Shown piece after piece: positions 1 to 10,033 of a stretch of 64,000 nucleotides of DNA. The position numbers and the translations under genes were made by a program. The stretch's first letter is position 1. Each line of letters begins with the position of its first letter. A model generated the notes under the pieces. It did not search any database. It was not told where the DNA came from and was given only the letters and a program-made list of their open reading frames with translations. The stretch comes from Vibrio sp. CB1-14 (GTDB lineage Bacteria; Pseudomonadota; Gammaproteobacteria; Enterobacterales; Vibrionaceae), in the NCBI RefSeq assembly GCF_040412085.2, contig NZ_CP115921.1:186001-250000 (forward strand). Direction: 5' to 3'.

Positions 1-69
1 GAAAAACCGAAAGGCGATTGGACTGCAAACGAAGCTAGCGACTACGCTAAGCACTGTATTTTCAAATAG
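1..69 (+). CDS. 3' end of an unidentified gene
   Basis: Twenty-two codons are open from the window edge to a TAG at 67-69; the visible tail ends DYAKHCIFK. The protein-like composition and the hairpin just downstream suggest a real gene end, but the family cannot be recognised from so little. Confidence 0.45.
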   Translation, partial: EKPKGDWTANEASDYAKHCIFK

Positions 70-77
70 GCTTTTGC

Positions 78-116
78 GAGGCATGTCCAACTAGTAGTTT
101 GATATGCCTCACTTTT
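78..116 (+). terminator. probable rho-independent terminator
   Basis: GAGGCAT at 78-84 pairs with ATGCCTC at 104-110, extended inward with mismatches, and is followed by ACTTTTCTC. It sits just after the partial gene ending at 69. Confidence 0.55.
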
Positions 117-287
117 CTCACTCTTCAATCATAACTTTCTCGCATTTTTTCCTTCATAACTCGATCGTTCCTACATTTTTTACTACCAACCACGCGCGGG
201 CTATCTTTTTAGGCTAGGAGCACTAAAACCGACCGCTATGATGCGATAGCATTAACCTTTATGAACGTCATGTCATATAGGCTAGTT

Positions 288-1904
288 ATGAAGCTCAACA
301 ATATAAGTATAAAAACCAAACTCCAGTTCCTTGTCATCCTCTCCGCATTTCTAATGCTCTCATTAGGTATTTTTAATGTTTACCTTCAGCAAAGTCAGCA
401 ACTTGCTGAACGCGAAAATAAACTCAGGGCTCAGGTAGATGCAGCCGTATCTCTTGTCAATTACTACCGCAATCAACCTACTCTCAGTCAAGAACAAGCA
501 CAGACCGCCGCCAAACAAGCAATCAATGCTATACGTTATGATAAGAGCAATTATTTTTGGATTACCAACAGTCAAAACAAACTGCTGCTGCATCCTCTCA
601 GAACCAAATCTATCGGCAATGATATGAGCAATATCGTCGATGGCGCTGGCAAGCATCACTGGCGTGAAATGTCCTCGATTGCCAATACACAAAGTGCGGG
701 GTTTCTCGACTACACTTGGTTATCTCCACAGGGCGAGCTCAAAGACAAAATCTCGTATGTCGCGCACATCCCTCAGTGGGATTGGATCGTAGGGTCTGGG
801 CTGTTTGTTTCTGATATTAAAGAAGACTTCATCACGCAGGTGATTAAGCAAATAGCATTTACATTAGGCTGTGTCTTAATACTGATGATTGCGAGCTTTG
901 TTATCGGCAACAACATCGTTAACCCGATACAGCGACTGTTAAGCGATCTTAAACGCATGGCCAATGGCGATTTAACGGCGGATCTGTCTCAAGTCCGCAA
1001 AGATGAAATTGGGCAGTTAAGTCATGGCCTAAGTGATATGCAAAGCACGATACGCGATACGCTATCAGCGGCAACACTCACGGCCAACACGGCGAGTCGT
1101 CTTTCAGAAAGTATTGCATCGACAAGTGAAGAGACGGCACAAAGCTTAGACTCGCAAAATGCTCAGCTCGAACAGCTCTCTACCGCGATGAATGAAATGT
1201 CTGCCACCATCAATGATGTCGCAAACAATGCGGAGCAAAGTGCTGAGAAAACCAGTGGTGCAGCCCAACACGCAACCACCAGCAGTGCGAGCATGGACTC
1301 CACTCTTGAAGAAGTATCCGCTATATCCATCGCTATTGAACAAAGCACACATTTGATGGCGGATTTAAAGCTAGGTGTCGACAACATTGGTGATGTTGTG
1401 GAGGTTATACAAGAAGTCTCGGAACAAACTAACCTATTGGCACTTAACGCCGCTATTGAAGCCGCAAGAGCGGGCGAACAAGGCCGTGGATTTGCCGTCG
1501 TCGCGGACGAAGTGCGTAGTTTGGCAAGTCGAACGCAACAATCTACCAATCAAGTGCAAACCACCATCAATGAGCTTCTGGAAAAAACCGGAGAAGTGGT
1601 AGGTGTGATGGAGCAAAATAACGCTAGCATCAGTGCGAGCGTGTCGGCGGCAAGTGATACCAAGACTACCTTAGAATCCATGGTTGATGACCTCAATGGG
1701 GCGAATGACATGGTCGCGCAGATAGCCGCAGCCGCTGAGCAACAAAGTATGGTCTCTAACGAAATGAGTGAAAATGTCACCACCATTCACTTATCCGCAC
1801 GAGAGATCAATCAAGCCAGTAATCAGCTTGCCTCGCAGACACAAGAGATGGCTGTAGCTGCCGAAGAGCTAAAACAGCAGCTGACCTATTTTAGACTCGC
1901 CTAA
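288..1904 (+). CDS. methyl-accepting chemotaxis protein with one Cache-type sensor domain
   Basis: Transmembrane chemoreceptor that signals to CheA/CheW. It has an N-terminal membrane segment, a periplasmic single-Cache-like domain (motifs YFWITNSQ, then [11 protein letters not shown] before the second membrane segment), a HAMP region ([18 protein letters not shown]) and a C-terminal signalling domain with the conserved hairpin tip [20 protein letters not shown]. The ligand is unknown; family members with this sensor often bind small organic acids. In-frame ATGs exist at 261, 270 and 288. I prefer 288 because AGG lies 6 nt upstream of it and the protein then starts in the usual MK..IKTKL manner; a start at 261 would add nine residues. 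It is monocistronic and converges on the next gene. Confidence 0.93.
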   Translation: MKLNNISIKTKLQFLVILSAFLMLSLGIFNVYLQQSQQLAERENKLRAQVDAAVSLVNYYRNQPTLSQEQAQTAAKQAINAIRYDKSNYFWITNSQNKLLLHPLRTKSIGNDMSNIVDGAGKHHWREMSSIANTQSAGFLDYTWLSPQGELKDKISYVAHIPQWDWIVGSGLFVSDIKEDFITQVIKQIAFTLGCVLILMIASFVIGNNIVNPIQRLLSDLKRMANGDLTADLSQVRKDEIGQLSHGLSDMQSTIRDTLSAATLTANTASRLSESIASTSEETAQSLDSQNAQLEQLSTAMNEMSATINDVANNAEQSAEKTSGAAQHATTSSASMDSTLEEVSAISIAIEQSTHLMADLKLGVDNIGDVVEVIQEVSEQTNLLALNAAIEAARAGEQGRGFAVVADEVRSLASRTQQSTNQVQTTINELLEKTGEVVGVMEQNNASISASVSAASDTKTTLESMVDDLNGANDMVAQIAAAAEQQSMVSNEMSENVTTIHLSAREINQASNQLASQTQEMAVAAEELKQQLTYFRLA

Positions 1905-1964
1905 TTATTTTAGACTCGCGTAAACCTATCTGTGACCCAGAAAGTGAACGAGTTTGAACGACAG

Positions 1965-1998
1965 AAAAATGCCGACCTCTAAAATTAGAGGCCGGCAT
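1965..1998 (-). terminator. terminator for the DUF4345 gene
   Basis: Arms 1969-1982 and 1985-1998 (ATGCCGACCTCTAA / TTAGAGGCCGGCAT) form a 14-bp stem with one G.T-type change. On the minus strand the stem is followed by a run of T (AAAAA at 1965-1969 on the plus strand). Confidence 0.75.
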
Positions 1999-2007
1999 CG
2001 TAACTCG

Positions 2008-2408
2008 CTACTTAAAGTACATTCGCCGCTTGGGAAACTTCCATAAGATAAACAGTCCCCAAAGGGTGAAAAACGCTTCGGTGATCAAGTAGATCTGCAT
2101 GGTATCATTGGGCTGCGTTTCAGCGATGATGCCCATTGTACGAGTCACCGCCATCAACCCCGCCAGCAAAGTGGCCGAAATGACAGAGAGTTTTAGAGTC
2201 TCTTGTTTTAGCACCAAAAGCACAAGTGTGATCCCCACAGCGGCCATCATACCGCCGTAGGTTGCTCTCACGTCAATGGCCGCCGAATAGGAAAACAGCG
2301 CACTGTCTGTCACCCTTTCAAACAAGGTACTCGAGAAAGGGAAAACAGAACGCCGTAACCAAAAAATACCAGTGCCGTTATCCAAACCATCAATTTTGCT
2401 TGAAACAT
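2008..2408 (-). pseudogene. DUF4345 family small membrane protein, frameshifted
   Basis: The C-terminal part (DVRATYGGMM..., three hydrophobic segments, ending KRRMYFK) is a recognisable DUF4345 membrane protein. The open frame continues upstream into an unlikely hydrophilic N-terminus. In the next frame, an ATG at 2408-2406 gives a fitting hydrophobic start (MFQAKLMVWITALVFFGYGV) that runs into a stop. Adding one base to the AAA run at 2336-2338 joins the two frames as ...GVLFSLFSSTLFERV..., a 133-residue protein of normal family length. So this is either a recently broken gene or a one-base sequencing error. Function of the family is unknown. Confidence 0.7.
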
Positions 2409-2506
2409 AAAGGTTCTGCGTATCGCGTGTCATAGCAAAAGTGTAAGCCAGAACCGTCACTTATGTGTAACTTTGACAGCGTAATTAGAAGCGAAGCCTC
2501 AAATTC

Positions 2507-3142
2507 TTAACTATGAAACTCCAACATACCTTCTGTTAAGATGAAATCGATGATCGTATCGAGACCTTTGCTCTCCTTAAGGTTGGTAAACACAAACGGC
2601 TTGGTTGGTCGCATACGCTGTGTATCTTGCTCCATAACCTCTAATGACGCACCCACATAAGGAGCAAGGTCTATCTTGTTAATAACCAGCAAGTCAGAAC
2701 GAGTAATACCAGGGCCACCTTTACGGGGGATCTTCTCCCCTTCGGCTACATCAATCACATAGATAGTAAGATCCGCAAGCTCTGGGCTAAAAGTCGCACT
2801 TAGGTTATCGCCGCCACTTTCAACAAACACCACATCGAGATTTTTGTGGCGTTTAGCCAGCTCTTCAACCGCAGCCAAGTTCATAGAGGCATCTTCACGA
2901 ATCGCCGTATGTGGGCAGCCACCGGTCTCAACGCCTATGATGCGATCCGGCTCAAGCGCTTCTGCTCTTGTAAGGATTTTTGCATCCTCTTGGGTGTAAA
3001 TATCGTTAGTAACTACCGCGATATGGAGCTTGTCTCGAATCGCTTTACACAACACCTCAAGCAGAGCGGTTTTACCAGAGCCTACTGGGCCACCAATACC
3101 AATGCGTAATGGCTGTTTATAACTGTCCGTTGTATTTGTCAT
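2507..3142 (-). CDS. ureG: urease accessory GTPase UreG
   Basis: SIMIBI-class GTPase that, with UreD, UreF and UreE, drives nickel insertion into apo-urease. The P-loop GPVGSGKT is at residues 18-25, the nickel-binding CPH motif at 76-78 and the family motif [17 protein letters not shown] near 108-124; NKID is the guanine-specificity motif. The 211-residue length is normal. It is the last gene of the urt-ure cluster, 83 bp after ureF. No clear terminator is visible between it and the DUF4345 remnant. Confidence 0.97.
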   Translation of the reverse strand: MTNTTDSYKQPLRIGIGGPVGSGKTALLEVLCKAIRDKLHIAVVTNDIYTQEDAKILTRAEALEPDRIIGVETGGCPHTAIREDASMNLAAVEELAKRHKNLDVVFVESGGDNLSATFSPELADLTIYVIDVAEGEKIPRKGGPGITRSDLLVINKIDLAPYVGASLEVMEQDTQRMRPTKPFVFTNLKESKGLDTIIDFILTEGMLEFHS

Positions 3143-3225
3143 GATTCTATTTCTTCCTTTGTTTTTTCACTCTTAGCCCCTTAGCGTTGAAGAGACAGCT
3201 CATCATCTACTGCCTCGTCATTAAG

Positions 3226-3948
3226 CTAAGAGCGGAATAGTCTTGTGTACTGTGTTTCGTGAAGGCTACTAGCAATGGACACCGAAGGTGTGAAACTGCC
3301 AATCATCCAATCTTCCGTCTGCTGTTCCATCTCTAATGCTTTTGAAAACTGATCCGAGAGATGAATTAACGCCAACTGCCCATCGGTTTGCCCTAGCGGC
3401 ACCAGCTTTACACCGGCCATCACCAAATTCTCAGCCCAGCTCCACAGATACCCTTTCTTCAACTCGTTGACATTAATTTGCCAATGCACAGCAGCCACAC
3501 ATAGACCGAGCAGCTGATTGGGCAGATAGTCATCAAGCTCAATACCATCGACTCGAATGTCTAAGCGGCCCAGTAGCGTGTTGAGTGCAAGACCACGCTG
3601 CTTTTCCTCAGCGCGTAACTCTTTCGTTTCTCGACTACTAAAAAGCCGCTCACAGAGATCGTGGATTGTCGCCGTGTCACACGTTTGAATCGCTCGATAC
3701 AGCCGGTCAATTATCGGCAGCTCCAACGTGGCAACACTGCTAAACAACATGTTCGCCAGCCACTCTTCCATCGAAGCGCGGTTTTTCACCCAACCCGCCT
3801 CAACCGCCCATTCAAGTCCTTGGGAGTAGGTAAAACCACCAATAGGAAGAGAAGGGCTAATAAGTTGAAATAGCCGATAGCTAGACACATCGTTGTTGGT
3901 AGTGGGCTCTAGGGCACTATCAAGAGCGGTATTGGCTCGTGATGTCAT
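3226..3948 (-). CDS. ureF: urease accessory protein UreF
   Basis: All-helical UreF, which links UreD to UreG in the nickel-loading complex and gates GTP hydrolysis by UreG. Typical sequence is seen: LFQLISPSLPIGGFTYSQGLEWAVE near the N-terminus, then FLSSRETKELR-like and VPLGQTDGQ segments. At 240 residues it is slightly longer than many UreF proteins because of a polar N-terminal extension. Its start lies 3 bp after the ureJ stop, so translation is probably coupled. Confidence 0.95.
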   Translation of the reverse strand: MTSRANTALDSALEPTTNNDVSSYRLFQLISPSLPIGGFTYSQGLEWAVEAGWVKNRASMEEWLANMLFSSVATLELPIIDRLYRAIQTCDTATIHDLCERLFSSRETKELRAEEKQRGLALNTLLGRLDIRVDGIELDDYLPNQLLGLCVAAVHWQINVNELKKGYLWSWAENLVMAGVKLVPLGQTDGQLALIHLSDQFSKALEMEQQTEDWMIGSFTPSVSIASSLHETQYTRLFRS

Positions 3949-3951
3949 AGG

Positions 3952-4524
3952 CTAAGCTGCCAGTAGAAACAGTGAGCTTGCTGCCGCAACACCAACCGAC
4001 ATCCAACGAGATGCTACTCGGCTGCCAATTTGTGTGCCTAGAAGCATTAGTGTCGAGGCGCCAACGGCCATACCCATCGAAAACTGACCTAGCGTGCCTT
4101 CAGCTTCAACGCCGTGCGCGTAACCATGAAAGAACATCATTCCAATACAAAGTCCGACCGCGAGTTTTACCATTTTCTGCGACGCGCTAAATGCATGCCA
4201 GATAGCTGCGCTAACTACAAATAGAGACGCAACGATCGCCGTTTCAACCCCACTTACAAGACCAAATGTACTGCCTACAAGCAGTCCCAACATTAGAGTG
4301 ATAAGGGCGCCAGCAACCAAACCAATTTTCTGCGCTGTTGTTGCGCTCAGACAGCCTACTAAAAGGCCAAAAGCGAGCAACATGATTAGGTGGTCCACGC
4401 CAGTCACTGGGTGCAATAAGCCGCTAGAAAACGCTGTAGATTCATGACCTGGGTGAGCCAGAGCCGTCATAGGCGCCAATACAAGAGAGCCAAGTGTTGC
4501 GAGTTTGAGGAATGTTGTTTTCAT
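3952..4524 (-). CDS. ureJ: HupE/UreJ family nickel transporter
   Basis: Membrane protein of 190 residues with a signal-like N-terminus, then HPGHES and the HupE/UreJ signature HPVTGVDHLIMLLAFGLLVG, followed by about five further hydrophobic segments including MMFFHGYAHGVEAEG. The family is thought to import nickel; the conserved His and Asp in HPxxGxDH are probable metal ligands. Its place between ureE and ureF fits nickel supply for urease. The ureE-ureJ gap is 72 bp and the ureJ-ureF gap is 3 bp. Confidence 0.92.
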   Translation of the reverse strand: MKTTFLKLATLGSLVLAPMTALAHPGHESTAFSSGLLHPVTGVDHLIMLLAFGLLVGCLSATTAQKIGLVAGALITLMLGLLVGSTFGLVSGVETAIVASLFVVSAAIWHAFSASQKMVKLAVGLCIGMMFFHGYAHGVEAEGTLGQFSMGMAVGASTLMLLGTQIGSRVASRWMSVGVAAASSLFLLAA

Positions 4525-4596
4525 TGAAATTTCCTTTTCATTTTGTTTTTTTAGTAATTTGACGTTTTGATGTCGTCTTAATTTTGCTGCAGCGAA

Positions 4597-5049
4597 TTAA
4601 TGATGATGGTGATGGCCACCACTCTTGCCACCATAGGCACCGCCTTCTGGCTCAAAAGGTGCTATTTCTGAGGTGACTGTTGCACCGAGTCCCTCAACCA
4701 TCTCATCCAATACATGGTCATGCTGATAGCGAACCCAGCCGAACTCGACTTGAAGGGGCACATGACGGTTACCTAGGTGATAGGCAACGCGCGTCAACAG
4801 ATGCAGATCGCTGCAATAGACGGAAGATACTTGCTCTGGCGCGGCTTTCACTTCAATCACTAACCCACATTTACTTTTGAGCTGCTCTCCGCCTCGTAAG
4901 ATGTGCCCCCTTGGTAAAAACAGTCCTGCATCGCGCCCATCATCAAGCATGACCTTAAGGCGGCTTTTAATGCGGCTATCGATTGGCAAACTTAAAAATG
5001 CGTGAGGCTGTGGCGCTAACTCTTTGGTTATTTCTATTAATTCAATCAC
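4597..5049 (-). CDS. ureE: urease metallochaperone UreE
   Basis: Nickel chaperone that delivers Ni(II) to the UreD-UreF-UreG complex. It has the N-terminal peptide-binding domain (DDGRDAGLFLPRGHILRGGEQL) and the C-terminal metal-binding domain with YHLGNRHVPLQ; this conserved His is the interface nickel ligand. The native C-terminus is Gly/His-rich and ends in five histidines, a common extra nickel store in UreE. Length (150) is normal. It lies 32 bp after ureC. Confidence 0.96.
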   Translation of the reverse strand: MIELIEITKELAPQPHAFLSLPIDSRIKSRLKVMLDDGRDAGLFLPRGHILRGGEQLKSKCGLVIEVKAAPEQVSSVYCSDLHLLTRVAYHLGNRHVPLQVEFGWVRYQHDHVLDEMVEGLGATVTSEIAPFEPEGGAYGGKSGGHHHHH

Positions 5050-5081
5050 TATGTTGTCCTCAAAAACTTTCTATACCTTCA

Positions 5082-6785
5082 CTAAAACAAGAAGTAACGC
5101 TGAGCCATTGGCAGCACTTCTGCAGGTTCACACACCAGCAACTCTCCGTCCGCACGGACTTGATAAGTTTGAGAGTCCACCTCAATGTTGGGCTGCCAAT
5201 CATTGAGCTTCATATCCGCTTTGCTGATAGTTCGACACTGCTTGGCGACACCAATCAAACTGCCCAGACCAAGCTGAGAAGCGATATCTGCGTCCGCGGC
5301 TGCTTGCGATACGAACAACATTGATGTGTTTTGCGATGCCTTGCCATAGCTGCCAAACATGGAGCGGTAATGCACAGGCTGTGGTGTGGGGATCGATGCA
5401 TTGGGATCGCCCATTGGCGCCATCGCGATCATGCCACCTTTCAGCACAACACTCGGTTTTACGCCAAAGAAAGCGGGTTTCCAGAGCACTAAATCGGCCA
5501 ACTTCCCGACTTCAATCGAGCCGACTTCATGTGCCATGCCATGAGTAATCGCTGGGTTGATGGTGTACTTGGCGACATAACGCTTGAGACGGAAATTATC
5601 GCTATAGCTAGAGTCCTGTTTGAGGCTACCGCGCTGCACTTTCATCTTGTGGGCGGTTTGCCAAGTGCGGGTAATTACCTCTCCAACACGCCCCATCGCT
5701 TGCGAGTCAGAGGCAATCATGGAAAACGCGCCTAGGTCATGAAGGATGTCTTCTGCGGCGATGGTTTCGCGTCTAATACGTGACTCAGCAAAAGCCACAT
5801 CTTCTGCAATCGATGGTGATAAGTGGTGGCACACCATCAACATGTCGAGATGTTCATCGACTGTGTTAACCGTGTATGGCCTCGTTGGGTTCGTAGAGGA
5901 TGGCAGCACATTCGATTCACCAGCCGCTTTGATAATATCTGGAGCATGACCCCCGCCTGCACCTTCGGTGTGGTAGGTGTGAATGACGCGGTCGCCAATA
6001 GCGCCCAGTGTCGATTCAACAAAACCAGATTCGTTGAGCGTATCGGTATGAATCGCGACCTGCACATCCATTTCATCAGCAACGGTTAAACAGGTATCAA
6101 TGGAAGCCGGTGTCGTACCCCAATCTTCATGCAGTTTGAGACCCACCGCACCTGCCGCTATCTGTTCACGCAATGCCTCGGGTTGGCTGGCATTACCTTT
6201 ACCGAGCAAACCAAAGTTCATGGGAAATTGATCCAAAGATTCAAGCATGCGGTGCATGTTCCAAGGAGCCGGTGTACACGTTGTCGCATTGGTGCCCGTA
6301 TTTGGTCCCGTGCCACCACCAATCATCGTTGTGACGCCAGATGCCAACGCTTCTTCAATTTGTTGCGGGCAAATAAAGTGAATGTGGGAGTCAATGCCAC
6401 CAGCGGTCAGTATTGAACCTTCACCCGCTAACACTTCGGTACCGGGACCAACAATGATATCAACACCCGGTTGTATGTCCGGGTTTCCCGCTTTGCCTAG
6501 TGCTTGAATACGCCCATTTTTTACTGCGACGTCTGCTTTAATAATGCCCCAGTAATCAAGAATCAATGCGTTGGTAATAACAAGGTCTGGTGTTTCCGCG
6601 CTTGGACGCTGACTTTGTCCCATCCCGTCACGAATGACCTTACCACCACCAAATTTAACTTCGTCACCATAAACGGTCAGATCTTTCTCAACTTCTAACC
6701 AAAGTTCTGTATCGGCCAAGCGAACTCGATCCCCTACCGTGGGACCAAACATCTCGGCGTATGCCTGTCTGGATATCTTCGCCAT
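5082..6785 (-). CDS. ureC: urease alpha subunit
   Basis: Catalytic subunit that hydrolyses urea to ammonia and carbamate in the cytoplasm. All active-site residues are present in the usual numbering: nickel ligands H134, H136, H246, H272 and D360, the bridging carbamylated K217 (GLKLHEDWG), H219, and the flap/base H320 (MVCHHLSP). At 567 residues it is full length. It is transcribed leftward after ureB with an 87-bp gap, the longest inside the ure part. Confidence 0.98.
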   Translation of the reverse strand: MAKISRQAYAEMFGPTVGDRVRLADTELWLEVEKDLTVYGDEVKFGGGKVIRDGMGQSQRPSAETPDLVITNALILDYWGIIKADVAVKNGRIQALGKAGNPDIQPGVDIIVGPGTEVLAGEGSILTAGGIDSHIHFICPQQIEEALASGVTTMIGGGTGPNTGTNATTCTPAPWNMHRMLESLDQFPMNFGLLGKGNASQPEALREQIAAGAVGLKLHEDWGTTPASIDTCLTVADEMDVQVAIHTDTLNESGFVESTLGAIGDRVIHTYHTEGAGGGHAPDIIKAAGESNVLPSSTNPTRPYTVNTVDEHLDMLMVCHHLSPSIAEDVAFAESRIRRETIAAEDILHDLGAFSMIASDSQAMGRVGEVITRTWQTAHKMKVQRGSLKQDSSYSDNFRLKRYVAKYTINPAITHGMAHEVGSIEVGKLADLVLWKPAFFGVKPSVVLKGGMIAMAPMGDPNASIPTPQPVHYRSMFGSYGKASQNTSMLFVSQAAADADIASQLGLGSLIGVAKQCRTISKADMKLNDWQPNIEVDSQTYQVRADGELLVCEPAEVLPMAQRYFLF

Positions 6786-6872
6786 TTTTCTTCCTTGTTG
6801 TTTTTAATTTGGCGTTTTGTTTGCAAAGCGACATTACCTACCGCAATGCTTGCCTAACGTCAGTACCGGATG

Positions 6873-7208
6873 TTAAAGCGTTCCCATAACCTTGCCTTGG
6901 AAGCCGTAGACTTCGCGTTTACCTGCAAACGCCACCAGTTCCACGGTGCGAGACTGTCCCGGTTCAAAACGTGTGGCGGTACCTGCTGGAATGTTCAAAC
7001 GGAATCCGCGAGTGAGTTCTCGGTCAAAGTTCAAGGCGTTATTGACCTCGAAGAAGTGGTAATGCGATCCAATTTGCACTGGGCGATCACCGAGATTTTC
7101 TACCTTCACAGACACTGTTTCCCTACCAACATTGAGTTCAATATCGCCTTTGGCGGTTTCAACCTGCCCTGGTACAAAGCCTGTGTATTGTTTTGAAGAA
7201 CCTGCCAT
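6873..7208 (-). CDS. ureB: urease beta subunit
   Basis: Small structural subunit of the (alpha-beta-gamma)3 urease. Typical features are the [17 protein letters not shown] stretch, the [23 protein letters not shown] segment and [10 protein letters not shown] near the end. It is 111 residues, slightly longer than the classical ~105 because of the [10 protein letters not shown] start. A strong ribosome-binding sequence (AGGAGGT) precedes the ATG on the minus strand. Confidence 0.97.
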   Translation of the reverse strand: MAGSSKQYTGFVPGQVETAKGDIELNVGRETVSVKVENLGDRPVQIGSHYHFFEVNNALNFDRELTRGFRLNIPAGTATRFEPGQSRTVELVAFAGKREVYGFQGKVMGTL

Positions 7209-7252
7209 GTCACCTCCTAATTCTGTTAAACGCGTTTTTAAACATCAGTTTC

Positions 7253-7555
7253 TTAAACAATAGGTTCATGGACAGTCACCAATTTGGTGCCGTCGGGAAA
7301 GGTGGCTTCAACTTGAACATCGGGGATCATAGAGGGCACGCCGTCCATGACATCTTCGGTGGTAAGCAATGTGCGGCCAAAATCCATGAGTTCCGAAACG
7401 GTCTTGCCTTCTCTAGCACCCTCTAAAATGGCGCTAGAGATCAAAGCAACGGATTCTGGGTAATTCAGTTTTAAGCCTTTGTCTTTACGCTGCTTGGCGA
7501 GCATGCCAGCGCAAAAGATCAGAAGTTTGTCCTTCTCTCTTGGGGTCAATTCCAT
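7253..7555 (-). CDS. ureA: urease gamma subunit
   Basis: 100-residue urease gamma subunit starting [20 protein letters not shown] and containing [24 protein letters not shown], the family hallmark. UreA and UreB are separate genes, as is usual in bacteria outside Helicobacter. It follows ureD after 33 bp and precedes ureB by 44 bp. Confidence 0.98.
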   Translation of the reverse strand: MELTPREKDKLLIFCAGMLAKQRKDKGLKLNYPESVALISSAILEGAREGKTVSELMDFGRTLLTTEDVMDGVPSMIPDVQVEATFPDGTKLVTVHEPIV

Positions 7556-7588
7556 TGATAAGCCTTATTGTCGATTCTATTTGTTAGT

Positions 7589-8488
7589 TCAGGTTGCCCA
7601 AATCCTAGGTGGGTAAGGACATTCGCCTGTCCAATGCTCTCTCGCCGCCTGCCAAACTTGTTGGAAGCAATCTAAGATCACTTCGCTCCAGTTACCTAAC
7701 GCACGAATTACAAGCAAATTTTCTAACTGGCTCGCAGCGATAACCACTGCACCTTTTTTGTTGTCTTGCTGCATGTTAATGAGCAAGCTCTGTACCAACT
7801 GGCAAAAATCATCGTCATCAATTGAAATATACAAGGTTCCCATCATTTGGTAGCCAAGTAGTCCTTTATTTTTCAGAAGGTTATCTTGCCCTCTAACATT
7901 CAACCCTTCTGTCAAAAGTCGCTTTCCATCAAGGTAAATCTCTGTTTTCCCTACCAAATGCCCAGAGCTAAATCCCTCATTTAGTGCAGGACGACCAAAA
8001 CAGTGCATCTCCCAGCCCAAAAATTGTGCACCGGTTTCTAAATGCACCTCGGTATCCATACGTACATGAGCATCCGGGAAAAAGATGTTTTCTTGAGGCA
8101 GCCATTCAAGCCGAGAGTCCTTCTCAACCTTAAGGATCTGACGCTGTTTGGCGTACTTGGTCTCTGAGCGATAGAACTTGGTGGCACCGGGCGTCGTAAT
8201 AAGCACCTGCGCTCCACGCTCTGCTATCGCCTTGATCTGTAATGTATCACCGCCAACCACGCCACCCGGTGGATGGAGTAGATAGGTATGACATGGACTC
8301 CCCTCGGGATAGAGCGGCCGCTGAATGGCGAGCGGCCCTTTTTGTGAACGGTGCTTAAGCACTGTTTTGTCACCTCGGTTAACAAAACCAAGATCGAGTG
8401 TCGCTTTCCAGCCAAACTCGGTTTGTGCATCAATAACCTGTCCAAGGCCTAGATGCGGCTCAACATGTGTTTGTGCAGCTGCCGTCAT
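7589..8488 (-). CDS. ureD: urease accessory protein UreD
   Basis: UreD scaffold that binds apo-urease and, with UreF and UreG, channels nickel into the active site. The 299 residues include the family motifs HPPGGVVGGDTL, TTPGATKFYRS, LEWLPQENIFF and WEMHCFGRPA. Its start codon overlaps the urtE stop as ATGA (8485-8488), so the transporter and enzyme parts of the cluster are translationally linked. Confidence 0.96.
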   Translation of the reverse strand: MTAAAQTHVEPHLGLGQVIDAQTEFGWKATLDLGFVNRGDKTVLKHRSQKGPLAIQRPLYPEGSPCHTYLLHPPGGVVGGDTLQIKAIAERGAQVLITTPGATKFYRSETKYAKQRQILKVEKDSRLEWLPQENIFFPDAHVRMDTEVHLETGAQFLGWEMHCFGRPALNEGFSSGHLVGKTEIYLDGKRLLTEGLNVRGQDNLLKNKGLLGYQMMGTLYISIDDDDFCQLVQSLLINMQQDNKKGAVVIAASQLENLLVIRALGNWSEVILDCFQQVWQAAREHWTGECPYPPRIWAT

Positions 8489-9180
8489 ACCGTCAAATAC
8501 TCCTTAATTAATCCATCATTCAGTGCCGACATTTCCCCTTCAGCGACTTGGCGACCTCGGTCGAGAATGCAGAATTGATCGCCCACTTTTCTCGCAAAGG
8601 GAAGTTTCTGCTCCACCAATAACACCGTCAGACCCAGCTTCTCATTGAGCATTCGAATGATGTCACCTATTTCCTGAACAATGTTTGGCTGAATGCCTTC
8701 GGTTGGCTCATCGAGAATCAACAGTTTCGGGTTCACCACCAGCGCACGGCCAATCGCCAATTGCTGCTGCTGACCACCCGATAAATCACCGCCACGGCGA
8801 TGAAGCATCTCTTTTAGTACAGGGAACAGGTCGAAAATAAACTCTGGGATCTTACGGTCGCCCTTATCACGAATCGGAAGACCCACTTCTAGATTCTCCT
8901 GCACCGTTAGCATTGGGAAAATCTGCCTGCCTTGAGGCACATAGCCGATGCCCATTCGTGGGCGTGACTCAGCATCGTGCTTCAACAAGGACTCACCATG
9001 GAGCTGAATCTCGCCACTCTTGACTTTTACCAACCCCATAATGCACTGAAGTAGTGTGGTTTTACCGACACCATTACGTCCCATAAGCACGGTACATTTA
9101 CCTTCAGGAATCGACATATCAAGATCCCACAAGGTGTGGCTTTCACCATAAAACTGATTAAGTGATTGAATCTGTAACAT
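8485..9180 (-). CDS. urtE: urea ABC transporter ATP-binding protein UrtE
   Basis: LivF-type ATPase of 231 residues. Walker A is GRNGVGKTT, the ABC signature LSGGQQQQLAIGRAL, and Walker B LLILDEPTEGIQP, followed by a switch His region LVEQKL. With UrtD it powers urea import through UrtB/UrtC. It begins 1 bp after the urtD stop and ends overlapping ureD. Confidence 0.96.
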   Translation of the reverse strand: MLQIQSLNQFYGESHTLWDLDMSIPEGKCTVLMGRNGVGKTTLLQCIMGLVKVKSGEIQLHGESLLKHDAESRPRMGIGYVPQGRQIFPMLTVQENLEVGLPIRDKGDRKIPEFIFDLFPVLKEMLHRRGGDLSGGQQQQLAIGRALVVNPKLLILDEPTEGIQPNIVQEIGDIIRMLNEKLGLTVLLVEQKLPFARKVGDQFCILDRGRQVAEGEMSALNDGLIKEYLTV

Positions 9181-9181
9181 G

Positions 9182-10033
9182 CTATTCCCCTAGATAAACC
9201 TGTTTAACTTCCGGATGAGACTGAACCTGATCCATGGTTCCCTCAGCCAGTACATGACCTTGGTGTAGCACCGTCACATGGCTTGCGATAGAACGAACAA
9301 AGTCCATGTCGTGCTCAACCACCACCACTGAATGTTTACCGGCGAGCGAGTTAAGCAGCTCTGAAGTTCTGTCCATTTCTTGGTGCGTCATCCCTGCCAC
9401 CGGCTCATCGACCAGTAATAGCTTGGGGTTTTGCATCAGTAGCATGCCGATCTCAAGCCACTGCTTTTGTCCGTGAGAAAGGTTCCCTGCATTTAGAGTG
9501 GCGTTGTCTTTTAAGTGGATAAGCTCAAGTACCGATTCCAACTTGTCTTGCTGCTCACCAGACAGAGAAGCGGTGTAAGTTCCCCACACACCACGAACGC
9601 CCGACATGGCAAGCTCTAAGTTCTGCCAAACCGTCAGACATTCAATCACAGTCGGTTTTTGAAACTTGCGGCCAACCCCTGCGTTGGCAATGTCAGATTC
9701 ATTCATCTTAAGCAAGTTGATGTTTGAACCGAGCCAAACCTCGCCCGTGTCGGGTTTGGTTTTTCCGGTAATGATGTCCATCATAGTGGTTTTGCCTGCG
9801 CCATTAGGCCCAATGATGCAGCGCAGTTCCCCTTCCTTGATATAGAGGTTTAAGTCATTAATCGCTTTAAAGCCATCAAAGCTCTTGTTCACACCTTCTA
9901 CATACAAAAGAATATTGTGGCGAGTGTCGACAAGCGGGTGTTGCTCAGGCTTTAAAAATGAGAACACTTCATCGCGTTTGGTGATCTCTTGTACCGAGGT
10001 TTTGAACTGCTGGGCTCTGTGTAACGTCGTCAT
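9182..10033 (-). CDS. urtD: urea ABC transporter ATP-binding protein UrtD
   Basis: LivG-type ATPase of 283 residues with a 40-residue N-terminal extension typical of UrtD. Walker A is GPNGAGKTT, the signature LSHGQKQWLEIGMLL, Walker B LLLVDEPVAGMTHQE, and the switch is VVVEHDMDFV. Its ATG overlaps the urtC stop by 4 bp (ATGA, 10030-10033). Confidence 0.96.
   Translation of the reverse strand: MTTLHRAQQFKTSVQEITKRDEVFSFLKPEQHPLVDTRHNILLYVEGVNKSFDGFKAINDLNLYIKEGELRCIIGPNGAGKTTMMDIITGKTKPDTGEVWLGSNINLLKMNESDIANAGVGRKFQKPTVIECLTVWQNLELAMSGVRGVWGTYTASLSGEQQDKLESVLELIHLKDNATLNAGNLSHGQKQWLEIGMLLMQNPKLLLVDEPVAGMTHQEMDRTSELLNSLAGKHSVVVVEHDMDFVRSIASHVTVLHQGHVLAEGTMDQVQSHPEVKQVYLGE

Noticed and set aside
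4597..4620. Five His codons at the end of ureE, looking like an affinity tag
   Set aside because: His-rich C-termini are native in many UreE proteins; there is no vector sequence around it.
5529..6416. Several 60-95 codon ORFs on the plus strand inside ureC
   Set aside because: They are antisense shadows of a strongly conserved gene, without ribosome-binding sites or recognisable domains.
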